Assembly (NCBI GenBank): GCA_023336205.1
Contig: JALQCR010000005.1
Span: forward strand, 62,001 to 126,000
Length of the DNA stretch: 64,000 nt
Reading direction: 5' to 3'
From: Pseudanabaena sp. Salubria-1
GTDB lineage: Bacteria; Cyanobacteriota; Cyanobacteriia; Pseudanabaenales; Pseudanabaenaceae
In this document: positions 8,852 through 16,623 of the stretch, in pieces
Numbering within the stretch: position 1 is the stretch's first letter
Layout: each line of letters opens with the position of its first letter
Notes under the pieces: generated by a model
The model's input: only the letters and a program-made list of their open reading frames with translations
What the model was told of the DNA's origin: nothing
The model's database searches: none
Made by a program: the position numbers and the translations under genes

Positions 8852-9130
8852 TTAGCGTCGTTGCGCAAGTTTTTCATATACCAATTGCAGATCAACATGG
8901 TGATGTGCGATCGCTACTAACGTGTGGTAAAACAAATCAGCGACTTCTGAGGCGATCGCATCAGGATCATCATCTTTACAAGCCATCACAACTTCAGCAG
9001 ACTCTTCACCAATTTTCTTTAAAATTTTGTTATCGCCACCTGCGAATAATTTACAGGTATAAGAACTTTCTTGCGGATTCTCGCGGCGATCGACAATTAC
9101 TGCAAATAATTCTGAGAGTGGATCGTTCAT
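8852..9130 (-). CDS. hisE: Phosphoribosyl-ATP pyrophosphatase (HisE)
   Basis: 92 residues, an all-alpha MazG-like NTP pyrophosphatase. The catalytic acidic pattern is KIGEESAEVVMACKD followed by SEVADLFYHTLV (E-E-x-x-E and D). It hydrolyses phosphoribosyl-ATP to phosphoribosyl-AMP in the second step of histidine synthesis. Many bacteria fuse it to HisI. Here no HisI domain precedes it: the sequence upstream of the ATG is hairpin-rich noncoding DNA, so this is a stand-alone HisE. Confidence 0.92.
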   Translation of the reverse strand: MNDPLSELFAVIVDRRENPQESSYTCKLFAGGDNKILKKIGEESAEVVMACKDDDPDAIASEVADLFYHTLVAIAHHHVDLQLVYEKLAQRR

Positions 9131-9155
9131 AAAATAAAAATATTTATAAAAAATA

Positions 9156-9249
9156 ATTGTGAGTCGCTAAGCGACTCACAATCTTAATAATAAAGGCACG
9201 CGGGGCGTGCCTTTATTATTTTTGAATGTTCTGTTTTGCAGAACATTCA
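9156..9249. terminator. Three consecutive hairpins downstream of rplL
   Basis: Perfect stems at 9156-9167/9171-9182 (GTCGC-TAA-GCGAC), 9186-9200/9206-9220 (GGCACG-CGGGG-CGTGCC) and 9223-9233/9239-9249 (GTTCTG-TTTTG-CAGAAC). They lie between rplL and hisE on the minus strand. At least one, with the T-rich side facing downstream, should end the ribosomal-protein transcript. Confidence 0.75.
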
Positions 9250-9272
9250 AGCAAGCTAAATGTTGCCAACAA

Positions 9273-9665
9273 TTACTTGATGGAAACCTTACCACCAGCT
9301 TCTTCGATTTGCTTCTTAGCAGCTTCAGCATCAGCTTTAGGCATAGCTTCTTTGATGGTCTTAGGAGCAGACTCAACCATATCCTTAGCGTCTTTCAAGC
9401 CCAAGCCTGTGATTTCGCGAACGATCTTAAGGACAGCAATCTTCTTGTCAGCAGGAACTTCATCAAGTACCAAGTCAAAAGCAGTCTTTTCTTCTTCTAC
9501 TTCAGCAGCAGCAGCGCCAGCGCCAGGAGCAGCCATCATCATGCCACCAACTGGAGCAGCAGCCGAAACGCCGAAGGTTTCTTCGATCGCTTTGACCAAT
9601 TCAGAAGCTTCAAGAAGGCTCAAAGACTTTAGTTCTTCAATGATGCTATCGATTTTTGCAGACAT
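9273..9665 (-). CDS. rplL: 50S ribosomal protein L7/L12
   Basis: 130 residues. The N-terminal dimerisation helix region ([12 protein letters not shown]) leads to an Ala/Gly-rich hinge ([14 protein letters not shown]) and the conserved C-terminal domain ([20 protein letters not shown], then [20 protein letters not shown]). L7/L12 dimers attach to L10 to form the ribosomal stalk that recruits translation factors. It directly follows rplJ, with a spacer of about 75 bases, and ends before a cluster of hairpins. Confidence 0.97.
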   Translation of the reverse strand: MSAKIDSIIEELKSLSLLEASELVKAIEETFGVSAAAPVGGMMMAAPGAGAAAAEVEEEKTAFDLVLDEVPADKKIAVLKIVREITGLGLKDAKDMVESAPKTIKEAMPKADAEAAKKQIEEAGGKVSIK

Positions 9666-9741
9666 AATTTTTCTCTTTAATTAATTAGATTAGGTTAGTA
9701 ATTTGTGAACGGTAATTCGTAATTCGTAATTACCAATTCTT

Positions 9742-10269
9742 CTAAGCAGCTTCTTTCTCAGAAACAGCTTTAACAGCTCTGCCCAGAGATTGAGGAACCT
9801 CTTTGATGCCGATCGCGATTTTGGCGGTAACTGAATTGATTGCACCAGCAATTTGCGCGAACAGTACTTCCTTGGAAGGTAGATCAGCGATCGCCTGCAA
9901 GTCTTTTGCAGTCAATGCACGACCTTCTAAGACACCGCCACGAAGTTCGGTTTTCTTAGATTCCTTTTGGAATGCTTGGTAAGCCTTAACAGCACCACCG
10001 ATATCATCTTTGACAAACAGGCAAGCAGAAGGTCCAACGAGGAAACCTTCAAGAGGTTTCCATTCAGGAGTTTCAGAAATTGCTTGCTTGAGCAAAGTGT
10101 TTTTGGTAGTTCTGCACACCGTACCCGTAGGACGGAGTGAGCGGCGGAGCTTAGTAATCTCGGCAACTGATAAAGTTGAGTAATCGATTACCATGACCAT
10201 CTGAGTTCCTTCAAACTCTTTGGACATTTCTCCGACTAAAAATTTCTTTTGGTCTAGGGTCTTACCCAT
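9742..10269 (-). CDS. rplJ: 50S ribosomal protein L10
   Basis: 175 residues, with the L10 N-terminal region VMVIDYSTLSVAEITKLRR and the CRTTKNTLLKQAI block; the C-terminal helix that binds L7/L12 dimers follows (INSVTAKIAIGIKEVPQSL). The start codon has a strong Shine-Dalgarno just upstream (GGAGGTGAGAACCAT on the minus strand). The preceding 317-base leader contains an intrinsic terminator and is a probable autoregulatory L10 leader. Confidence 0.97.
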   Translation of the reverse strand: MGKTLDQKKFLVGEMSKEFEGTQMVMVIDYSTLSVAEITKLRRSLRPTGTVCRTTKNTLLKQAISETPEWKPLEGFLVGPSACLFVKDDIGGAVKAYQAFQKESKKTELRGGVLEGRALTAKDLQAIADLPSKEVLFAQIAGAINSVTAKIAIGIKEVPQSLGRAVKAVSEKEAA

Positions 10270-10528
10270 ATGGTTCTCACCTCCTTGTGTTTGGAGCTAA
10301 TTAAATTGCGCTTTGCGCTATCAAATTAGCTGTGTAGATCTTTAAAGTCATTAAAAAAGCCTCGTCTTTTCGCAGACCGAGGCTAAAAAAGTATTCTTTC
10401 AAGAATCTTTTTTAAAACACCTCGGCAGGAAATTAAGCCATGAGCACCTGCTGTCTATGGAGATATTCAGTTGTCGAAATTTCTTTCTAGGCTTATTACA
10501 ACAATTAGACTTAGCTTTTACTTCTTCT
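10270..10528 (-). promoter_or_regulatory. rplJ leader (L10-leader-type autoregulatory RNA)
   Basis: A long untranslated region between rplA and rplJ on the minus strand. It contains a strong terminator (10353-10384) placed about 85 bases before the rplJ start, after an upstream structured stretch, which is the layout of L10 leaders in which the L10-L12 complex binds nascent mRNA. The assignment to the L10-leader class is by position and architecture; the kink-turn itself was not verified. Confidence 0.6.
10353..10384 (-). terminator. Intrinsic terminator within the rplJ leader (attenuator)
   Basis: Read on the minus strand, AGCCTCGGTCT pairs with AGAC-GAGGCT around a GCGAAA loop with one bulged G, and six T residues follow (10358 down to 10353). 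This is a textbook intrinsic terminator located between two cotranscribed ribosomal genes, so it fits attenuation rather than simple transcript ending. Confidence 0.8.
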
Positions 10529-10561
10529 TGTAGGCTGTTCGCTCAAGGCGAACAGTCTACA
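10529..10561. terminator. Hairpin after rplA
   Basis: 14-base arms at 10529-10542 and 10548-10561 (CTGTTCGC-TCAAG-GCGAACAG, one outer mismatch) lie 26 bases past the rplA stop. There is no clear U-tract, so it may be an mRNA-stabilising or partial terminator structure. Confidence 0.55.
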
Positions 10562-10586
10562 GTTAAATGACTTTGAAAGGCTGTAA

Positions 10587-11300
10587 TTACGAATCTGCGA
10601 ATTTGAGATCACGCAGAGCTGTAACATCAATTTCGATCGCAGGCCCCATAGTTGCAGATACATATAGCGAGCGCCAGTATCTACCCTTTGCGCCAGAAGG
10701 ACGATTGCGATCAATCGTTTCTTGCAAAGCTTTTAGGTTGATCAGCAAGTCTTCAGCCGTGAAGGCAGCCTTACCAAATTGAATATGGACGATCCCTGTG
10801 CGATCGGCTCGGAATTCTAGCTTACCAGCTTTGAATTCGTTGATTGCAGAACCTAAATCAGTAGTTACCGTACCACCTTTAGGTGAAGGCATCAATCCTC
10901 TAGGACCAAGCAACTTACCAAGCTTAGCCACTTGAGGCATCATGTCAGGTGTTGAAATCAGCAAATCAAAATCCATTCTTCCCTTGCTGATTTCATCGAT
11001 TAGTTCCTCAGAACCAGCGATATCTGCGCCTGCGGCGGTTGCTTCGGCAACCTTTTCGCCACGCGCAATAACTGCTACACGAATTGTTTGCCCCGTTCCT
11101 TTCGGTAAAGTTACCGTTGTCCGCAATTGTTGATCGGCGTATTTTGGATCGATACCTAGTCTGACGTGTGCTTCTACCGACTCAGGAAACTTAGCAGTTG
11201 CAGTCACCTTAACTAGTTCCAATGCATCGATTGGTGCGTAAGGGCGGGCTTCAACTTTGCTGAGAGCTTCCTTAAGACGCTTTGAGATTTTTTTTGCCAT
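10587..11300 (-). CDS. rplA: 50S ribosomal protein L1
   Basis: 237 residues of the two-domain L1 fold. Blocks include [39 protein letters not shown], the [17 protein letters not shown] motif, and [16 protein letters not shown]. The C-terminal helix region ([18 protein letters not shown]) is normal. L1 forms the mobile stalk at the ribosomal E site and represses its own operon in other bacteria. It lies between rplK and rplJ in conserved order. Confidence 0.97.
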   Translation of the reverse strand: MAKKISKRLKEALSKVEARPYAPIDALELVKVTATAKFPESVEAHVRLGIDPKYADQQLRTTVTLPKGTGQTIRVAVIARGEKVAEATAAGADIAGSEELIDEISKGRMDFDLLISTPDMMPQVAKLGKLLGPRGLMPSPKGGTVTTDLGSAINEFKAGKLEFRADRTGIVHIQFGKAAFTAEDLLINLKALQETIDRNRPSGAKGRYWRSLYVSATMGPAIEIDVTALRDLKFADS

Positions 11301-11399
11301 GATTGCTCCTACGGGGTACGAACGGAAAAATTAATTCCCTTCCCCAACTAAAATTTTTATTTGAATTTTATAGATATTGAAAATTGACAAGTCGAGAAA

Positions 11400-11825
11400 C
11401 TAAGCGCTAATAGTAACGCCCATGTTCTTTGCCGTACCTTCAATAATCTTCATTGCTGCATCAATATCATTTGCATTGATATCAGGCATTTTGGTCTCAG
11501 CGATTTGACGAAGTTGATCTCTGGAGATCGAACCTACTTTTTTACGGTTAGGCTCTGCTGAACCAGAGGAGATGCCAGCTGCTTTTTGGATTAAAACTGA
11601 TGCTGGTGGTGTTTTGAGAACGAAGGTAAAGCTTCGATCTTCATATACAGATATTTCTACAGGAATGACCATGCCTGCTTGATCAGCAGTACGGGCATTA
11701 TATTCCTTACAAAACATCATGATATTGACACCATGCTGACCTAGAGCAGGACCAACTGGTGGAGTTGGGCTAGCCTTACCAGCATTAAGTGCCAACTTGA
11801 TAATTGCCGTAACTTTCTTAGCCAT
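11400..11825 (-). CDS. rplK: 50S ribosomal protein L11
   Basis: 141 residues with the diagnostic N-terminal [17 protein letters not shown] loop, which binds thiostrepton and factor-site rRNA. The C-terminal rRNA-binding domain contains [20 protein letters not shown] and [19 protein letters not shown]. It is placed between nusG and rplA as in most bacteria, with only short spacers on each side, consistent with one operon reading leftwards. Confidence 0.97.
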   Translation of the reverse strand: MAKKVTAIIKLALNAGKASPTPPVGPALGQHGVNIMMFCKEYNARTADQAGMVIPVEISVYEDRSFTFVLKTPPASVLIQKAAGISSGSAEPNRKKVGSISRDQLRQIAETKMPDINANDIDAAMKIIEGTAKNMGVTISA

Positions 11826-11882
11826 TAATTTTAGCCGTTAATTTTAGCCGTTCAAGAAACTACAAACCTGAGTTTGAGTGAA

Positions 11883-12527
11883 TTAGTTTTGCTTTTGTAC
11901 CTGAGTGAACTCTAGTTCAACAGGTGTGTCTCTGCCAAAGATTGAAAGCAGGGCCTTAAGTTTGCTACGTTCTGGGCTAACTTCCACCACTTCGCCTTCA
12001 AAGTCTTTGAAAGGTCCATTAAGCACTTTGATCTTGTCGCCTTGAGCCATGTTGATTTTGAGAACTGGCTCTTGCTCGACAGTGACACGGAAAATTCTTT
12101 CAACCTCTTTTTCGGTGAGAGGACGAGGTTTAACATGTCCCCGACCGCGACCGTAGTGACGTTTTTGTTCTGTGCCGACAAAGTTAATTACATGGGGAGT
12201 GCTTTTAACAGCAAGCCATGCGTCATCATCAACTTCTAACTGCCCGATTTCGTTTCTGACAGTTTTGATCTGAATCAGAACATAACCAGGGAAAATCTTT
12301 TCCTCAGAGGTTGCTCGACTGCCATCCTTTCTCAGTTTGACGGTCGGTGTCTGCGGAATTTCAATTTGCTTGATCCTATCTTCTACATCAAGGGTCTTGA
12401 TGCGTTGCTCTAGGCTCGACTTAACCTTTTTTTCGCAACCTGAAGCAATTTGAACGGCATACCAGTTAAATAGTATGTCTTCATCTTCTTGGCTACTAGA
12501 TGAGTGGTCGATGTCCTCGGTAAACAT
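11883..12527 (-). CDS. nusG: Transcription termination/antitermination factor NusG
   Basis: 214 residues. The NGN domain (WYAVQIASGCEKKVKSSLEQR ... PGYVLIQI) is followed by a linker and the C-terminal KOW domain (GDKIKVLNGPFKDFEGEVVE). NusG binds RNA polymerase and couples it to ribosomes or other factors. Its ATG overlaps the secE stop by one base (TAATG), so the two are translationally coupled. The first 20 residues are an acidic extension often seen in cyanobacterial NusG. Confidence 0.96.
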   Translation of the reverse strand: MFTEDIDHSSSSQEDEDILFNWYAVQIASGCEKKVKSSLEQRIKTLDVEDRIKQIEIPQTPTVKLRKDGSRATSEEKIFPGYVLIQIKTVRNEIGQLEVDDDAWLAVKSTPHVINFVGTEQKRHYGRGRGHVKPRPLTEKEVERIFRVTVEQEPVLKINMAQGDKIKVLNGPFKDFEGEVVEVSPERSKLKALLSIFGRDTPVELEFTQVQKQN

Positions 12528-12778
12528 TATTGAAACACCTGCAATGCGATCGCCTTAAACAAGGCATCTATAAGATAAACAAAGGTTGCTACTGCAACGA
12601 TCATCAAAAGAACGGATGCAGACTCACTAATGAGCTGTTGGCGTGTGGGCCAAACAATCTTGCCGAATTCGGCTTTGGATTCTACAAAAAGTTTAGCTAC
12701 CCCAGTTGGCTCAGATTTTGCATCTGATTCAACTTTGGATGCTTCTTTGGGTTGCTCTTTCAGGTCGTTTTTCGTCAT
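12527..12778 (-). CDS. secE: Preprotein translocase subunit SecE
   Basis: 83 residues. A hydrophilic N-terminal part precedes the conserved amphipathic block FVESKAEFGKIVWPTRQQL and one membrane helix (SASVLLMIVAVATFVYLIDALF). SecE clamps SecY in the Sec translocon of plasma and thylakoid membranes. The single-helix form is normal for cyanobacteria. It heads the secE-nusG-rplK-rplA-rplJ-rplL cluster and lies directly downstream of tRNA-Trp. Confidence 0.95.
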   Translation of the reverse strand: MTKNDLKEQPKEASKVESDAKSEPTGVAKLFVESKAEFGKIVWPTRQQLISESASVLLMIVAVATFVYLIDALFKAIALQVFQ

Positions 12779-12854
12779 AGCGGCAACTCTTTCGATTCCT
12801 TTGCAATCTTTGTAAATGCGATACGTTTAAGTGCAATTCTCTAAAATGGTGAAG

Positions 12855-12927
12855 CGCGCCCTGGAGGACTCGAACCTCCGACATCAGGTTTTGGAGACCT
12901 GCGTTCTACCAACTGAACTAAGGACGC
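12855..12927 (-). tRNA. trnW: tRNA-Trp (anticodon CCA)
   Basis: Read on the minus strand, the acceptor GCGTCCT pairs with AGGGCGC (one U-G). The D-loop AGTTCAGTTGGT is normal, the anticodon stem CAGGT/ACCTG carries loop CTCCAAA, and the T-arm is GGAGG-TTCGAGT-CCTCC. The discriminator is G and CCA is not encoded. The position just upstream of secE is common in cyanobacteria. Confidence 0.97.
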
Positions 12928-13027
12928 ACGTAATGAAAACACGATTTTGATGCGCAACCAGTTATATGTACTGTATCAATTGCTATAACAAAATAGTATT
13001 TGATACTTAGTATAACTGTAGATGGAT

Positions 13028-13390
13028 CTATAGTGGGCGATCAAATCGTTGTTTAAGACGAGTTGCTTTACCAACTAGGTCACGTAAGTAGTAGAGCTTA
13101 GCACGACGGACTTTACCACGACGAATCACTTTGATGCTTTCAATTTGAGGAGAATGTAGCAAGAAGGCTCGCTCTACTCCAATCCCTTGAAACACACGAC
13201 GGACAGTAATGACAGAGTTAATGCCAGAACCACGTCTCGCGATGATTACGCCTTCGTATGGCTGAGTACGTTCTTTGCCGCCCTCTTTAATCCTAACTCC
13301 AACCTTGACAGTATCTCCTACATAAATTGTGGGGAGATCTGTTTTGATATATTCCGCTTCAATTGAGCGGATGATTTCAGAAGCGTTCAT
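13028..13390 (-). CDS. rplS: 50S ribosomal protein L19
   Basis: 120 residues from the chosen ATG. Conserved L19 blocks include [56 protein letters not shown] and the basic C-terminal [15 protein letters not shown]. The frame extends nine codons further to an ATG at 13417, but those residues (MIATFLAFL) are not typical of L19, so the start beginning [14 protein letters not shown] is preferred. L19 sits at the 30S-50S interface. The gene is separated from tRNA-Trp by about 100 bases. Confidence 0.94.
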   Translation of the reverse strand: MNASEIIRSIEAEYIKTDLPTIYVGDTVKVGVRIKEGGKERTQPYEGVIIARRGSGINSVITVRRVFQGIGVERAFLLHSPQIESIKVIRRGKVRRAKLYYLRDLVGKATRLKQRFDRPL

Positions 13391-13455
13391 GAGGAATGCC
13401 AAAAAAGTCGCGATCATCTATGTTAAAGCATCAATGCTTCAATGTCTATAATTTT

Positions 13456-13506
13456 CGCAAAAAAGTTTAGATATAGCGCTTCGCGCTATATCTAAACTTT
13501 TTTGCG
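13456..13506. terminator. Perfect 24-bp-arm palindrome over the mnmC-like gene 3' end
   Basis: Arms 13456-13479 and 13483-13506 are perfect complements around TTC, centre TAGCGC-TTC-GCGCTA. The right arm contains the last codons and stop of the minus-strand methyltransferase, so the coding tail is mirrored just downstream of it. Confidence 0.8.
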
Positions 13507-14343
13507 AAGGCTGGAACTGGGTGGAAGTTGGCTGTTATTTTGTTCGGCTTTACGGGTGGCGATGATCTCAGTGGCTGGGCTTGTAAGTGTGCGATCGCGA
13601 TAAGGAATCGCCGCACGAGTTTTTAAAAAAGCGGCTTCGTTTTCGGATATTGGCGGTAATGCTGTGGGTGCAAATGCGGCAATGGTGCTGGGGGATTTGC
13701 GTCCGATGGGGGCGATCGCACCAATTTGCAATCCAGCCATAAGCATAGCGGCGCGGACGGCGGCGGACGAGGAGTAAGTAACAAGATAGCCGTCAGGTTT
13801 GAGGCTGTTGGCTAAAAGCTGGATAAATTCTACTGTCCAGAGTTGGGGACAATGGGGCGGTGAAAAGGGATCGAGAAAGATCGCATCAGCCCATTTGGTT
13901 GGGACTTGGTGAATGGTTTGCCTTGCGTCACCGATGAGTAACTGTAAAGATAAATTCTCGGTGGTTATAGTTTGAGTTGCGGCGGCGATTTTTAGGATTT
14001 GGGCGATCGCAGGTTGCCAGATATCTACTAATCCTGATGTGATCGCTTTTTGGGGGACTTCAAGGTTATTTTCGAGGGCGATGATGTGGAGGCTGGCGGC
14101 GCGATCTTGCAATTCTGATACACAGGCGATCGCGGCGGCGGTGTTGTAGCCTAAGCCATAGCAAACATCAAGAATGTTGAGTTGAGTTTGGGTGCTGGCT
14201 TTTTCGGCAATTTTGGCGGGTATGACAAATTTAGCTTCGGCTTCGTGTTTTGCACCGTGGGAGCTATGGAATGTTTCTTGAAATGTTTCTGACCAAAAAG
14301 TGACTGATCCGTCTTCAGTGAGAAAAAGTGAAAGATTATCCAT
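13492..14343 (-). CDS. MnmC-like tRNA methyltransferase domain protein (DUF752)
   Basis: 283 residues, Rossmann-fold SAM methyltransferase. Motifs are ILDVCYGLGYNTAAAI (SAM site), IIALENNLEVP, LLIGDARQTIHQVP, and the catalytic-region sequence DAIFLDPFSPPHCPQLWT, which is diagnostic of the MnmC methyltransferase half. The oxidoreductase half of bifunctional MnmC is absent, as in other cyanobacteria. It probably makes mnm5U at the tRNA wobble position. The ATG overlaps the trhO stop by one base (TAATG), linking two U34-modification genes. The 3' end lies in a perfect palindrome. Confidence 0.85.
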   Translation of the reverse strand: MDNLSLFLTEDGSVTFWSETFQETFHSSHGAKHEAEAKFVIPAKIAEKASTQTQLNILDVCYGLGYNTAAAIACVSELQDRAASLHIIALENNLEVPQKAITSGLVDIWQPAIAQILKIAAATQTITTENLSLQLLIGDARQTIHQVPTKWADAIFLDPFSPPHCPQLWTVEFIQLLANSLKPDGYLVTYSSSAAVRAAMLMAGLQIGAIAPIGRKSPSTIAAFAPTALPPISENEAAFLKTRAAIPYRDRTLTSPATEIIATRKAEQNNSQLPPSSSLRKKV

Positions 14344-15125
14344 TAAATTCGATCAATGCTGACGCGATCGTCAAAGACAAAACACTCACCTTCCCAAATA
14401 CTTTCTTCTTTAGGAACTTCTTCGATATATTTAAGAATTCCGCCTTTGAGATGATATACCTCACTGAAGCCTTGAGAGAGCATATAGGCACTTGCCTTTT
14501 CGCAACGAATTCCGCCTGTACAGAACATAGCTACCTTTTGATGCTTCTCTGGATTTAATTGCTCCTGTACGTACTGCGGGAATTCACCAAAAGTCTCTAG
14601 ATTTGGATTGATCGCTCCTTTAAATGTGCCAAATTCTACTTCGTATATGTTGCGCGTATCAATGACGATCACGTCAGGATCAGCAATCAATTCATTCCAA
14701 TCTTTAGGTTCTACGTAAGTGCCAACTCGATACCGTGGATCGATGTCGGGAACGCCCAAAGTGACGATTTCTTTTTTGAGTCGTACCTTCATCTTTTGAA
14801 ATGGAATTCCTTGGCAATAGGATTCCTTATGCTCTAGATTCTGAAGGCGAGGATCTTTTCGTAAATACGCTAGTACGGCATCGATCGCATCACGTCTACC
14901 TGCGATCGTGGAGTTGATTCCTTCTTTGGCAAGCAGGATTGTGCCTTTGAGTTGATGAGCGTCACAAAATTCTTTAAGCGGATTCCGCAATGATTCATAA
15001 TCTGGCAATTCTGTAAAATGATAAAAAGCGGCGACAACACAAGGCTCCATCGCCTCTTGCTGATTGGCTTGAATTGCCTGATTAATTTGTGCTTGCAGAC
15101 GGTTTACTTGTTTGATTCTAGTCAT
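14343..15125 (-). CDS. trhO: tRNA uridine(34) hydroxylase TrhO (rhodanese-like)
   Basis: 260 residues. The N-terminal domain ([20 protein letters not shown] ... [16 protein letters not shown]) is followed by a rhodanese domain with [21 protein letters not shown] and the active-site loop [12 protein letters not shown] (Cys). TrhO makes 5-hydroxyuridine at position 34 of tRNA without oxygen activation by metal. An internal ATG near residue 26 (MEPCVVAAF) is an alternative start, because the first 25 residues form a poorly conserved helix. It is the first gene of an overlapping pair with the mnmC-like gene. Confidence 0.92.
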   Translation of the reverse strand: MTRIKQVNRLQAQINQAIQANQQEAMEPCVVAAFYHFTELPDYESLRNPLKEFCDAHQLKGTILLAKEGINSTIAGRRDAIDAVLAYLRKDPRLQNLEHKESYCQGIPFQKMKVRLKKEIVTLGVPDIDPRYRVGTYVEPKDWNELIADPDVIVIDTRNIYEVEFGTFKGAINPNLETFGEFPQYVQEQLNPEKHQKVAMFCTGGIRCEKASAYMLSQGFSEVYHLKGGILKYIEEVPKEESIWEGECFVFDDRVSIDRI

Positions 15126-15263
15126 TTGCCAAGAAATTTGCCAGAAATTTATGTAAAAGGCGATCGCTTTTCTATAACTCCAATATAGCGCCTTACGTTG
15201 TCGTTGTCCTAAATCGCCTGTTTACCCTTCGGCTTCTTTTCGCACAAAAGTTCAAAAGAGCAA

Positions 15264-15366
15264 ATACCAAAACACAAAATGGCTACGTCATTTTGTGTTT
15301 TTAAAACCCTTGCTGGGTTGGGGTTTCAATTCACAGAAGTGTTGAGACACTTTTGTGAATTGGTAT
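15264..15366. repeat. 103-bp palindromic repeat with ATACCAA/TTGGTAT ends (MITE-like)
   Basis: Exactly 103 bases with inverted ends ATACCAA and TTGGTAT, two internal hairpins (CACAAAATGG.../...CATTTTGTG and TTCACAGAAGTG.../CACTTTTGTGAA) and a middle block AAAACCCTT. The copy at 48354-48456 has the same length, ends and order, with about 15% differences concentrated at paired sites in the stems. No coding capacity. Confidence 0.75.
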
Positions 15367-15586
15367 AAATAGGTAAGGATGGGCGGCGCTTTGTGCTACC
15401 CATCCTTACCTATTTAGCAATTTCTGTTCAAACGAACCACAAGAAAATTTTTAAAAGCGTTGCTTCGCAATGCTTTTAAAAATTTTCTTGGTTTGGAATT
15501 GAGCGCAAAGCGCTGTATTTAGAAGGCATCTTAACAAGGGCTGATACAAATCCTCAAAATGGCTTTGCCATTTTGAGGATTTGTAT
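15367..15586. repeat. Intergenic run of three further hairpins between trhO and the aldo/keto reductase
   Basis: After the 103-bp repeat come three stems: 17-bp arms at 15367-15383/15399-15415, 23-bp arms with one mismatch at 15441-15463/15467-15489 (GTTGC-TTC-GCAAT), and a perfect 20-bp-arm stem at 15544-15563/15567-15586 (ATGGC-TTT-GCCAT), which touches the reductase stop codon and is its likely terminator. The remaining bases from 15126 to 15263 show nothing recognisable apart from one HIP1-like site. Confidence 0.7.
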
Positions 15587-16530
15587 TATGCTTTTGGCGC
15601 TTTTAGGCGGAGTAGTTCTACTTCTTCAGGTGTTAATGACCAACCTAAAGCACCAGCATTTTGTTTAGCTTGATTGGCATTTTTCGCCCCAGGGATGGGG
15701 ATGATATTTCCTTGAGCAACTAGCCAATTTAAAGAAACCTGAGCCAGTGTTTTATCATATTTTTCAGATAGATCCTTTAGCGTTGAGAATAAAGGCTCTA
15801 GCTTTTGCAAGCCCTTAGGACTAAAGCGAGGATCAATGCGCCGCGCACCTTGAAGAGTTTTTACAGATTCTGGCGTATATTTCCCAGTTAGTAAACCTTG
15901 AGCAAGGGGACTATAGGCAAGAATCGTCACTCCCAATTGTTTAGCCTTTTCAAGAACTCCATTCTGCTCAATTTGTCTGGTTAATAAAGAATAAGGAACT
16001 TGATTCACCGCTAGCGGAATGCCCTTTTCGGCAAGATATTGATGAGCTAGGGTCATTTGAGCCGCAGAATAATTGCTGACTCCCACCGATTGAATTCGTC
16101 CTTTTTTCACTTCTTCTGCAAGAACTTCCATAAAGTCCTTGGTCTTTAGTAGAAATTCTAAAGGCCAGTGAATTTGATAGAGACTAATTTGCTTTGTTTG
16201 CAAACGCTCAAGACTAGCGGTTAGAGCATCAGCGATCGCTGACTTCTGCCAACGCCAAGGTAATGGGAAATACTTGGTGGCAATCTGCACTGGCTGGGAA
16301 GTTTGCTTGCAAAACTGACCAATCAAGCGTTCTGACTCGCCAAATCCATAGACTTCAGCAGTATCAAAAAATGTGATTCCTGCATCAACAGAAGCTTGAA
16401 ATGCTTCCGCTACATCTTTTGCCCCAAAATCCTTGCCGTAAGCCCAAAACAGGGTGTCACCCCATGCCCATGTTCCCACACCTAGCGCGGTTACAGTTGG
16501 TCCATTGGAGCCGAGCTTGATAGTTTGCAT
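15586..16530 (-). CDS. Aldo/keto reductase family oxidoreductase
   Basis: 314 residues, an NADPH-dependent (alpha/beta)8-barrel reductase. The catalytic tetrad is visible: Asp and Tyr in FFDTAEVYGFGESE, Lys in IATKYFPLPW, His in YQIHWPLE. The C-terminal coenzyme-binding stretch is IIPIPGAKNANQAKQNAGAL. The N-terminal motif GVGTWAWGDTLFWAYG is typical of the cyanobacterial/plant pyridoxal-reductase-like branch. The physiological substrate cannot be told from sequence. Its transcript ends in a perfect hairpin and its own promoter region is short. Confidence 0.9.
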   Translation of the reverse strand: MQTIKLGSNGPTVTALGVGTWAWGDTLFWAYGKDFGAKDVAEAFQASVDAGITFFDTAEVYGFGESERLIGQFCKQTSQPVQIATKYFPLPWRWQKSAIADALTASLERLQTKQISLYQIHWPLEFLLKTKDFMEVLAEEVKKGRIQSVGVSNYSAAQMTLAHQYLAEKGIPLAVNQVPYSLLTRQIEQNGVLEKAKQLGVTILAYSPLAQGLLTGKYTPESVKTLQGARRIDPRFSPKGLQKLEPLFSTLKDLSEKYDKTLAQVSLNWLVAQGNIIPIPGAKNANQAKQNAGALGWSLTPEEVELLRLKAPKA

Positions 16531-16581
16531 ATGTCTTTGATTAAAGATTAAACTTTTCTAAATAATTATAGCAATCACTCC

Positions 16582-16618
16582 CAAGAGGATGGCGGCTCGA
16601 AGCGCCGCCATCCTCTTG
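16582..16618. terminator. 15-bp-arm hairpin between the reductase and glycosyltransferase genes
   Basis: CAAGAGGATGGCGGC (16582-16596) pairs with GCCGCCATCCTCTTG (16604-16618) around TCGAAGC; a T-rich stretch follows on the plus side and an A-rich one precedes on the other. It lies just past the stop of the glycosyltransferase. Confidence 0.72.
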
Positions 16619-16623
16619 TTTTT

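Noticed and set aside
9226..9684. Plus-strand ORFs opposite rplL
   Set aside because: They are antisense shadows of the alanine-rich ribosomal protein gene.
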